From Musa acuminata AAA Group (Eukaryota; Streptophyta; Magnoliopsida; Zingiberales; Musaceae), in the NCBI RefSeq assembly GCF_036884655.1, contig NC_088342.1, positions 14,854,501-14,918,500 of the forward strand: 64,000 nucleotides of DNA. The letters are read 5' to 3'. The notes beneath the pieces were generated by a model. That model was not told where the DNA came from, searched no databases, and was given only the letters and a program-made list of their open reading frames with translations. A program made the translations under genes and the position numbers. Each line of letters starts with the position of its first letter. Position 1 is the first letter of the stretch. Shown one piece after another: positions 38,601 through 53,264 of the stretch.

Positions 38601-41600
38601 GTATTGTTGGAGGCTTCACTCCCAACTCTAGCTCAATGCAATGGTCCACGCTTTTACGTAGAGGCGAAGTCTTAAGCAACTCAAGTGGCATAACATCCGT
38701 GAACTCCTTCAAAACATTCACCACCACAACAAGCTCTTAAGCGATCTCTAATTCAAGTAACTCCAGCTTCACTACAACCATAAAAGTTAGTTCACCTTTA
38801 CGTACCCCTTTCTTTAGTTGTAGCACCGAAAGTTGTTGTAGAATCTTGGTTCCAATTCCAAAAACTAGAATCACGAAAAGGTCATCACCGCTTATCAAGA
38901 ATATAGTTTAGGAACGGCATCGGCTCCATCTTGGCCACGTGAATAAACTTCATCCCGAGAATCACTTGAAAGTCATCCAACGGCACCGCCATCATATTAG
39001 CACCAGTGATTTAAAAAGTGCTAGGCGCCAAGGTTCCAAAACGCTCGAGGCACTAGGCGCTCACCTAAGTTCTCACTCGAGCAAAGCGATGCGCTCTAAA
39101 ATATTAAAATATAAAAAATATAAAATATAATTAAAAATATAATTATTTAAACAAAAATATAATATTAAATTAATATACTGTTAACAATATATTACTTAAG
39201 TTAGAAGAGGAGAAAAAAATATTCTTTGAAATATTAAAATATAAAAAATAAATAATATAATTATTTAAATTAAAATATAATATTAAATTAAAAATATACT
39301 ATTAAGTGTTAACCATATATTACTTAAAGTTAGAGGGGGGAGAAAAAATTATTAACAGCAGCAGTAACGGTTTAATATTTTGTTAACAGTATATTAGTTA
39401 AAGTTAGAGGGGGGAGAAAAAAATGTTAACAGTAACAGAGATAGCAGCAGTGCTATGAACGACAGTAGTGGCAACGGCGAAAGCTGCGGACAGTAGCAGT
39501 GACAGCGGCGAAAGCTGCGGACAGCAGCAGCGGCAACGGCGGAAGCTGCAAACAACGACGGCGAAAGCTGCAGACAGTGGTAGTGAAAGCTGCGGATAGT
39601 AGCAACGGCAACGACGGAAGCTCCAAAGGGCGTCTGTCGGTGGTGGAGGAACCTGCGGTCCTCTCCCTCGACAATAGAAGGATGCGACCGTAGAAGGAAG
39701 CTACAGGGGCTGTCAAACTTGTCCGTCGACAACAGAGGAAGGCTCGGTCCACTGCATCTGCAGCGAAGGCAGTGGTAGAAAGCATCGATGTCGGAGGCAA
39801 AAGGAGCGCTAGGGTTCCTCGAGGTCGCGCAGGCATGAAGCGTGGTTTTGAGGTAAGAAGCTACGAACCGAACCAACCTTAAATCGGTTTGGTTTGCCTA
39901 ATAGAGTCGGGCCCTTGCCCGAAGCGCCCAGCGCTTGAGTTCGAGCGAGCGCCCAAGCGACGCCTCATTGAACCGCGCCGCCTGGTGCACACACGAGGTG
40001 CGCGGGCCTCACCTCGCCTCACTCGAACGCTTAGGCGAGCGCCCGAGCACCTATTTAAATCACTGATTAGTGTTTCCGCTTTATGTTTCGATTTTGATAG
40101 AGACTCCTTTGCCAACCTAAAGATTCGCTTGACCACCAAGTTCACAACCTTCATTCGACTTGGGCTCTTATCCAAATTCAACCCTAGTTGCCTTGCTTTA
40201 TGATTGGAAATGAAGTTATGGGTAGCGCCCATATCCACCATCACACGGTTTGTTCGTCCATTGAGCTTAATGTCCATATATATAGCAGCTCCCTACTCCC
40301 TACTTTGTGTTGCTTTGCATTGAATTGCTCCCCACTTGACCCCGCAATGCATTCAACAAACACATTAAAAAATCATCACTATTAGATTCTGAGTTGCTAA
40401 AACTAAGGGTGATAGCCTTGCCATTGTCCGATTTTGTAAGATAGATTATTGTTGTTAATGCATTGAGTGCCTGCTCCTGAGGAGACTCTCTCACCATGTG
40501 TAACCCTCCGCATAAAAAGCATTCGCAAATCTTCGAGGCTTTGCGTTTGAACTCGGCTCCTTTTGTGAACTCTTCCTCTTATGTTCAATTGCAATCTCTT
40601 TCATTCAGAAATACTTACACAGTCGATTTCCCGAAAATCTCTTCTTTTCCTCGACTCCTCTGAGGAAACTAAGTCGGTGAGCCTTTCTACGACTGTCATT
40701 GCCCTAACTAGATATTGGCATTTCGTCGATGCAATTCCTATTATGCATATGGATTTAGGCCATCAAGGAATTTAAATAGTTTGTCTTTCTTGGACGTATC
40801 TTGTATGTCTTGTTGAGAACTACGTCACATAATCCTGGATGGAAGTGTTTTGGCAGAGTTGTCTTAGCTTCCATCATATGACGAACTCAATGTTCTCAGG
40901 TAGGAACTAAGTTCATAACTCTCGCTTCAATTCTTCCCACGTATCCACCTGACATCGACCTTATTGGATCTCTTCCCATCAAACCACCAAAGTTTTATAT
41001 CCTCAGTTAAATACATGGTTACTATTAACATTGTGGTTTCTTCAGAATCGGGCCTCGTTGCCCGAAACTACTACTCCATATCAAATAGAAAATTCTCAAG
41101 TTCCTTTTCATCCCAACCACCCCTGTAGTAGTACGGCTCGAGTACTCTCAAGTTTTGTTGCGGAGCGATACGAGTGTTGTTCCCTCCCACGTGAAGAGCT
41201 CTCGTGAACATTGTGATCTTGCCATGAAATCCACCATGACTTCTTGTAAAAGTTGTACGGACTTTGGTTATCTTTCGTTAGTCGATCAACTCGAGACTCC
41301 ATTATGTCGATCCAAGATTTTGCCTCTTGCAAATTATCTACCCAAGAAGCTGTCGCTGGCCTTGGTAGAGTTCTTCCAAGCTTGTTTTGAGGACATCGAG
41401 ACGGGTTTCCGCTATTGCAAAACTCTCCTTATGGTTCTTTTCTTTTCCCACCATCGGCATTCCGAATTGTGCTTTCTCTGCTCGTGGAAAATTGCCAACT
41501 TCTTGGTCACCATTTTAGCAATCATGCTCCTCATGAGCGACTCCAACAGCTTAAGAGCATGTTTACACTTACAATCCCCCAGTGGCCACTTTAGGAAGTT

Positions 41601-43684
41601 GCCCCCTTAGTAGTCTTACTAGATTCGCCATGGCGAGTGTGTGAACTTTTGTTGTTTGCTCGAATCGCTTGCCCACTCCGATACCAAATGTCACAAACTT
41701 AACTAAAATTGCCCAAATCGTGATGCACCCTTGTGATATATGTCTGCAAAAGGTCAACCTAGAAGCAACCTCGTACAGGTCCCGAAAGAGTAAAGTGGAT
41801 TAGATTTCAAGAAAATGAACGACGAACAAATCCCAAACATCTCGTGAAAATGTATAGCAAACAAGCAATTCAACAAACACTTAGAGTACAAAGAGAGAAG
41901 GAGAAAGGGAAACTAAGGACTTTAAAAGGGTAAAAGACAACCACAAGTCCATAAACGACTGTTCAAATGGGTATTGGGTATAACGCAAGTCTACGCACAC
42001 TGCATACAAGCTTGTTTATCCAAACAAAGCCCAACACTATCCCAAAGCCCCATCCAATGCTATGTCATCTAGGTGGTTCCAATGGGCTGAGATTGCTGAT
42101 GTTTTGCACCACATAGCAGCCAGCCTTGAGAAAACAGGCCACAACATATGAAAACAAGATAGTTTTGGACCAAATGGCCTAGCGAGCAATCATCGTGCAG
42201 CCTTGCGAACATGCTTACAAAAAAACAAGAAAAACATACAAAAAGAAAGCAAAACATTGTGTCAAACAACTATACAAGCAAACATAAGCAACGAATGATC
42301 CATTGACGAAGGTGTTATAGGCACGTGACAGTCGTTCGTGACAATATGGTACGTCAAGTACCGACCAATATATACTAATATGCCCATGGACTGATACAAC
42401 TGGTCAACACAATACAGTGGTCCTTGATACACATTACACATTTGTAAATTATTGACCGTCAATGTGCATAAAATTCTGAAGAAAAATAAAAGATCAGTGA
42501 AGATTTCAGATAAGGAAGATACTCAAATTTTTCAACCTTTTAATGGCAGTGTAAGCAATGGTTGCAACAAAAGGGCCTTGGCCTTGAATTTATAAAAGAA
42601 AAGAACAAACCACACGATCATCAGGCTGCTGCTCTAGCAGGAAGAAAGATACTCTTAAAACTAAGGCAGGACAAAGAATTGCCAGAACATATACAATTAG
42701 CTAGTCACTTGCAAATTTTTCCCAGTATACCTTGGCAAAAACTTATAAGCTAAAAGTATAAAATTATCCTAGTTTCCATGTCCATTTTCTTGTATCTGTC
42801 ATATATTAAAGCAGAACTTCAGTTCTTTTTCTATTACTGACCTTTGATTCTGCATTCCAAAAAGAAAACCGAAGAAATGAATCTAAATCAGAACTTATCA
42901 GGCACAGGAGTTACCTCAGTTGTCACCTTTCTTTTATCCTGCAAATCACATTTATTTCCTGCAAGAGCTCTCACCATAGTTGGATTACCTAATATTGTCG
43001 CATCCCTATTAGCTAACAAATCATAAATATAATCAAATTCCAAAGGTAACGTAATCCAATATAAATCCACCTTGTTTTTGCAGCTCTTGCACCCACTTTT
43101 TTGCTCTCTCAAATGATTCCTTACATAGAAATATAATAGTTCAGTAAAAAAGGGTAAGGAAATAATGATTTTTATGCATCGGGCACGTGTAAGCACGGCA
43201 AAGGAGTGCGACTCACCGAGCTAGAGATATCATATACGATGATCGCCGCCGCGGCTCCTCTGTAGTACATGGGAGCCAAGCTGTGATATCTCTCCTGCCC
43301 GGCCGTGTCCCAAATCTCAAACTTCACCGTGGCATCACCCACCGCCAACATCTGCGAGAAGAATGCCGCGCCAATAGTGGACTCCTGCGATCAAACCAAG
43401 AAAATCAACCCAAAAACCCTTGCTTTTCCCGGAACCGCACCGTAATCGAGCCAGAATCTCGAAGGAACGGACAATCTGGAGGAACGGGAACCTGGAACTC
43501 GAGGAACTGCCCCTTGACGAACCGAAGAACGAGGCTGGACTTCCCCGCGCCCATATCACCTAACAGGACCTGGGATTTCGAGAAGGGAGAATCTTAGATC
43601 GAAGAATTCGTTATGCAGGAGAAATGACAGGAGGAGTTGACTCACGAGCTTGGCGTTGATACTGCTGTTCCCGGTCGTCGCCAT
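16954..43684 (-). CDS. RABF2B: RAB5-type small GTPase (RABF2/ARA7/RHN1-like), seven coding exons, 25-kb fifth intron
   Basis: Endosomal Rab GTPase of the plant Rab5 group, which cycles GTP/GDP and directs trafficking to the vacuole. Exons read on the minus strand: 43684-43646, 43569-43492, 43384-43217, 43119-43071, 42988-42915, 17648-17555, 17054-16954 (stop TAG at 16956-16954). Every inferred intron is GT-AG, phases match, and the product is 200 residues, the usual length for ARA7. Visible motifs: P-loop GDMGAGKS (17-24), switch [10 protein letters not shown] (40-48), WDTAGQE (64-70, with the catalytic Gln69), NKCD (123-126), ETSAK (151-155), and a C-terminal CCS for prenylation. The start at 43684 gives [13 protein letters not shown], the family N-terminus. 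The oddity is intron 5 (17649-42914), packed with retrotransposons. The other introns are 76 to 500 bp. The paralogue assignment (RABF2A or RABF2B) is tentative. Confidence 0.93.
17055..17554 (-). other. RAB5 intron 6
   Basis: 500-bp GT-AG intron with donor GTACGTAC and acceptor AAGCAG. It is AT-rich and I see no repeats or insertions. Confidence 0.9.
17649..18783. other. Residual intron sequence with a short tandem duplication
   Basis: Non-coding, AT-rich. Two imperfect copies of a segment of about 120 bp lie at 18432-18547 and 18553-18667, sharing GGAGGGGTGATTGTGGTCAT and CAATTTGGCAAGCAAACAGT. The flanks at 18080-18160 and 18690-18760 also resemble each other (CAAGTGGGAATCTA, TTCAAACAAAA). 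The outer motifs TGTTTGGTA and GGCAAGCAAACAG suggest an old small MITE, but I could not define its ends. Confidence 0.6.
19018..19409 (+). repeat. E4 5' LTR (392 bp)
   Basis: Pairs with 30833-31227. It contains a TATATAAG box at 19258-19265. The primer-binding site TGGTATCAAAGC begins at 19412. Confidence 0.92.
19258..19265 (+). promoter_or_regulatory. TATA box of E4 LTR
   Basis: TATATAAG in the plus-strand LTR. The same box is in the 3' LTR near 31072. It is oriented against the RAB5 gene. Confidence 0.5.
22893..23684 (-). repeat. E5 3' LTR (792 bp)
   Basis: Same length as 28514-29305, with scattered substitutions. Near its left end, units of 51 bp repeat in tandem (22901-22951, 22952-23002, then a diverging third), sharing TTGCCTAA, GAGGCACCCTTGCGGCAAAG and ACTTAGCTTGCG. 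Confidence 0.92.
23740..28405 (-). pseudogene. E5 gag-pol with chromodomain-like end, broken
   Basis: Gag (28405-27536) has a coiled-coil-like charged N-terminal part, then the capsid region with [14 protein letters not shown] and [17 protein letters not shown]. The next frame (27505-26465) carries a zinc knuckle [13 protein letters not shown] (C-X2-C-X3-H-X4-C) and a protease [11 protein letters not shown]. Reverse transcriptase (26468-25659) has [21 protein letters not shown] and YLDD and is uninterrupted. RNase H (25601-25272) has HTDASDF. Integrase (25052-24591) has the HHCC finger ([17 protein letters not shown]) and SLDFISSLP, then breaks. The 24145-23740 frames hold the integrase tail and a chromodomain-like segment ending near the purine tract. 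It is the best preserved coding region inside the RAB5 intron. Confidence 0.92.
28514..29305 (-). repeat. E5 5' LTR (792 bp)
   Basis: Partner of 22893-23684, including the same 51-bp tandem units near 28522-28625. It is followed at 29306 by E4 RNase H sequence. Confidence 0.92.
30833..31227 (+). repeat. E4 3' LTR (395 bp)
   Basis: Pairs with the 5' LTR. It is preceded by the polypurine tract and followed by TAAGA, then by the continuation of the E7 5' LTR. Confidence 0.92.
32614..32855. mobile_element. 242-bp hAT-like MITE, GTACC-rich, in E7
   Basis: The ends CAAGGTTCG and ...ACCCTG form an imperfect terminal inverted repeat (CAAGGT/CAGGGT). The element is flanked by a perfect 8-bp duplication GTTTCAAC (32606-32613 and 32856-32863). 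The 8-bp duplication and a CA(A/G)GG end are hAT features. The body is highly palindromic, with repeated GTACCG, CGGTAC and ACCGAGCGGTACACC motifs. It has no coding capacity. It interrupts the E7 gag. Confidence 0.85.
32914..34355 (+). repeat. Tandem array, four units of about 371 bp, each with a zinc-knuckle motif
   Basis: The landmark CATGTACAAATTCATA occurs at 32921, 33292, 33663 and 34034, exactly 371 bases apart each time. The last unit stops at GGGCGATAACTC near 34355. Units are almost identical to the eye. Each encodes the same peptide with [10 protein letters not shown] and KCYKVHL followed by a stop. Because 371 is not a multiple of three, the units cannot form one frame. A short repeat, TACAAATTCATAGTG, lies at each junction in two or three copies. 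Confidence 0.92.
35196..35742 (+). repeat. E7 3' LTR, incomplete
   Basis: Matches the split 5' LTR from TGTAATCAGGG through the CCAAGTCATGCCCCCTCTT region to a GA-rich stretch (aligned with 31228-31370). Beyond about 35742 the two copies no longer align, so the end is deleted or replaced. Confidence 0.75.
35743..36429. other. Unassigned intron stretch between E7 and E6
   Basis: No credible gene. It contains two copies of a short motif ACGTTG (35737 and 35776) and an imperfect repeat, TTGCCTCTTGCTTCAACGAT near 36294 and TTGCATCTTGCTTCAATCTT near 36378. It may be an untraced element fragment. Confidence 0.4.
36430..41620 (-). pseudogene. E6 gag-pol remnant
   Basis: Traces in order on the minus strand: gag (near 41610-40760), zinc knuckle region near 40500, protease start with [13 protein letters not shown] (near 40230, DMG for DTG) cut by the hAT insertion and resumed near 39000, reverse transcriptase fragments near 38400-37860, RNase H with [10 protein letters not shown] (37744-37541), and an integrase piece with SLDFTSSLS (37044-36814). 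Stops and small indels are frequent throughout, so it is clearly non-functional. Confidence 0.85.
39004..40065. mobile_element. 1.06-kb hAT-like non-autonomous DNA transposon in E6
   Basis: Ends are CAGTGATTTAAA at 39004 and TTTAAATCACTG at 40065, extended by matching GTGCTAGGCGC/GTGCTCGGGCGC. Flanks ATTAGCAC (38996-39003) and ATTAGTGT (40066-40073) form an 8-bp duplication differing by three transitions. The related uninterrupted E5 (26830-26860) shows the empty-site context. The interior has AT-rich direct repeats (39100-39350), a purine/CAG-like repeat zone with AGCTGCGGACAG units (39480-39640), and GC-rich ends. No transposase is seen. Confidence 0.9.
41699..42343 (-). repeat. E6 5' LTR (645 bp)
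   Basis: Resembles the E5 LTR (AACTTAACTAAAATTGCC at the start, GTCGTTCGTGACA at the end) but lacks the 51-bp tandem units. No partner LTR is found in the window. Confidence 0.8.
42344..42914. other. Residual intron 5 sequence next to exon 5
   Basis: Starts with a GTACC-bearing stretch (ATGGTACGTCAAGTACCGACC) that may be a piece of the GTACC hAT family ending at TCCTTG near 42425. Plain AT-rich intron follows up to the donor of exon 5. Confidence 0.5.
42915..43684 (-). CDS. RABF2B: RAB5 exons 1-5 cluster (residues 1-136)
   Basis: This compact block encodes the nucleotide-binding half of the Rab5 protein. Introns are 43570-43645 (76 bp), 43385-43491 (107 bp), 43120-43216 (97 bp) and 42989-43070 (82 bp). 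Exons 1 to 3 end in phase 0. Exon 4 ends one base into the Gly112 codon, which exon 5 completes with GT. Exon 5 ends after the KVTTE segment with a GTAACT donor at 42914, which opens the giant intron. Plus-strand reading frames across this block are antisense shadows. Confidence 0.94.
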
Positions 43685-44827
43685 GGAATCCGATTGCGAT
43701 CAGCGAAGGCGACGAGGACGGTAACGTGAAGTTTCGATCGATCGAGTTCTTCTTCGCCTCGATTACTTGCGAGGCAAAATTGCATAGATGTCCTGGGGGT
43801 AAATTTTAAACTTTACCCCTTTAAACTTTAATTTAACATATATGTCCCTGTAAAGCTACGAACCGACGTGGGGAAGAAACCACCATAACTGGTTTTTACC
43901 AAAAATAAAGTCTACTAAGATGTCATGCTTCATATGGGCAAAGAAACAGTAACACTAAAGGAAAGCAACAGATTTATTTATCCTATCCTTTTTGTAATTT
44001 AATTAGCTGTTTAATTATATTCACAAAATCAATATAAGATAACGAAAAAAACTCGATTGCGTTAGGAGGACCTTTGATACACATAATGATATGGTCTGAT
44101 CCACGGTGGATCTTTCTCAGTGGTCAGTATTTCCTTAATGATTGTTGAATCGATTTTAATGTGTAACCAGGTTGAAGCTCTTATTATTGATTGCAAATTA
44201 CAATCTCATCTTTACTGGTTTCACACCGTAAATTAAATTTATTATATGCATGGAGTTTAAGAGTAATGCTCATCAATCATGGTATTCGGTATCGCTCTGC
44301 CACAAGTCGCCTTAAATCTGAAAGAATACAAGACCTTGACTTTTCATTGTATATAAGCGTAAAGTCGCGATACAATTTCCTGCACCACTGTCTTCTTTTT
44401 TTCTTTTCTTGTTAGGAACTCAGAAACAACAAACAATTAGTCATTCTTCTAATATTAATCTTATTATTTGAGAACACATTAGAGATGTGTGTTATAATTC
44501 AATATTTATTTCAATTATCAATTGGTATTTGATAATTTCTTTTTCAAATCACGTTTGACTTAGATACCACAGCGCAAATGCCCCATGCTGTCTTGTCATA
44601 AGATAGAATTATGATATTCACTAAAATCATTAGAATTGTCATTATGTGATAGAAATCATAATTCTTATTTTCTCTCACTTTCCCTTATCGGTTTCATTCT
44701 TTGAATTTATATTTTCTATAAGATAAAATTTTATTTATTTATTTTTTAAAATATTATTTTATATTCATTTGTATGATTATATTTTTTATTTATTATGTAT
44801 ATGGGCTACATGAAATTTTTTATAAGA

Positions 44828-44881
<54 letters not shown>

Positions 44882-45781
44882 CATTTGAATAAATATTAAA
44901 AATATTAAAAGGGTAAATTTATCACATGATATTCAATATATTTTTTAAATATAATTTTATCAAACAACATTTATGTAAATACATATTTAAATAAAATTTT
45001 AATTTATTACTTACCAAACATTTAAAGCATCTCACAATTGTACTTTCACTTAAACCTCCTTCTCTAAATACATATTAAAAAGCTAAGCTAAAAGAGACCC
45101 CAAAAAAAAAAGTCAAAAGGCTTAACAGTGTTATGTTGTTACAATGTCGTTATGAAAATATGACAAAAGAGAAAATATTTCATATCTAATAACAATTGAC
45201 ACGTCGGTAAACCTACTTTTTCTTCTTTGTTTCGAGACTTACCATCATAGTTATTAAATCCGGATCGGATCCGTTGGTCGGATTGGTTTTAAAACTGTAT
45301 ACCGGAGGTCGAACTAGTTTGGTTCACAAATCAGATCCTTTGGAAGGCAAACACTGATATTTCCTTCGCATCATGGAGCAATGCCAATAACAGTCAAACA
45401 TGTGATTGAAAGATTCCATACATGAATCTACTCCCTGAGGTTTAGGATTTCATACAAGTTTGAGCGGTAACAATTCCATCCAATCACAGTTGACATAGAA
45501 AGCCAAGAAAATATACCCAAGTGAAAGATAATAATGCCAAAGAAATAACAGGAATTCAATTCCTAAATCTGGAATCTCCTCATCGCCAGATGAAACACGA
45601 TGCACCAAATCCAGCAACTTCTCGGTGACACCTAAAATTCCATGCTTCCGGTTTTACTGTCTCTTTCTATTTCATCTCAGTCTTAATCACTCACTTAATG
45701 CTCAAATGAACTGCAATTAACTTGCAGAGATGCAAGATGATGGCTGGGATGTCCGTGTTTGAAATGCCAAGTTAAATGTCA
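43685..45781. other. RAB5 promoter region and transporter 3' flank
   Basis: A 2.1-kb spacer between the RAB5 start (43684) and the transporter stop (45782), both genes on the minus strand. It holds the transporter 3' UTR (probably within 45350-45781), a (TA)n tract at 44829-44876, and a repeat-like segment with CCGGATCGGATC at 45255-45345. I saw no clear TATA box for RAB5 and no gene. Confidence 0.6.
44829..44876. repeat. (TA)24 microsatellite
   Basis: An uninterrupted TA run of about 48 bases in the intergenic spacer. Confidence 0.95.
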
Positions 45782-52453
<6,672 letters not shown>

Positions 52454-52612
52454 CTTTGCAGCAAAGGATGATGACTTCTGTAAAAGAAAACTTTAGATAT
52501 ATAACCATACTGCAGACTAAAACTTTATTCCATCTCAGGCAGATTGTATAAAGCGAAAAAAATGATTCCAATACCAATGGAGACACACAATTTAGCAACT
52601 AAAACATCAAAG

Positions 52613-53264
52613 TGTTATCATAAAATCTGTAATCATGCTATCTGTAATGCGAAAAAAATTTATGCCAAGATTGAAATCAAATAAATTGGATCTAACAATA
52701 TTACGATGCGTACCTTTTTCTTGTTGTTCAGAAAAATAAACTTTATCTGATCTACAAGTACTTCATCTTCAGATCTGAAATATCAATCTGCAAGGATTTG
52801 CAAGGAGAACTAGATCCTAGATCTTTCTCCTCTCTTCCTATCTTTTCACAGGACCATCTAGATTGATGGATTAGGGGATCACAGAACCATCTAGATTGAT
52901 GGATTAGGGGATTATGGAAGAGGGAGATTGAGAGAAAAACCAATCTCTCAATTGCTAAGATGCTACTCAGACGCACTCTGATGCACTCAATGATGCACTC
53001 AATGATGCACTACTCAGATGCACACTTAACCCCTAGAGGTCCTGTCTATCAGATGCCCCCTTAGCCTCTAGAGGTCCTGTCTATTTATAGGCGAGAGCAG
53101 AGGGTCTAGGATAAGTTATTAGGAGAGTTCCTCCCATCAAGGTTATCTCCTAAGGAATCCTACTTTAATATGGACTTCTTTTCTATTGGCCAATAACCAT
53201 AATCAGAATCTAATAATATCTATAATATATCTTACCTAATTAAATAGGACCACATAATCTAACA
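52613..53264 (-). repeat. E8 3' LTR
   Basis: Pairs with 58404-59032. It shares TGATCTACAAGTACTTCATC and the TATAAATAG promoter motif (minus strand). Confidence 0.94.

Larger units (their letters stand above)
36430..42343 (-). mobile_element. E6: decayed Galadriel-like element, 3' end missing
   Basis: Parallels E5 over most of its length but is much more mutated. Its 5' LTR is 41699-42343 (645 bp, starting TGTCACAAAC and ending CGTGACA), with a primer-site-like TTTGGTATCGGAGT beside it. Homology to E5 ends on the left near 36430, which corresponds to E5 at about 24210. The integrase tail, chromodomain and 3' LTR are therefore absent. A hAT-like element at 39004-40065 splits the protease. Confidence 0.85.
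17649..42914 (-). other. RAB5 intron 5, 25.3 kb, transposon-filled
   Basis: The donor GTAACT is at 42914 and the acceptor TTACAG ends at 17649. It contains E7 (with E4 and E5 nested inside), a 242-bp hAT MITE, E6 with a 1.06-kb hAT-like element, and short stretches of older intron sequence at both ends (17649-18783 and 42344-42914). E4 and E7 read against the gene, E5 and E6 with it. Confidence 0.9.

Noticed and set aside
39394..39876. Minus-strand frames of 127 and 160 codons rich in Ser, Leu and Ala
   Set aside because: They arise from the CAG/CCG-like repeat zone inside the hAT-like element and resemble no transposase.
43283..43597. A 104-codon plus-strand frame over the RAB5 exons
   Set aside because: Antisense shadow of exons 2 and 3 of the RAB5 gene.
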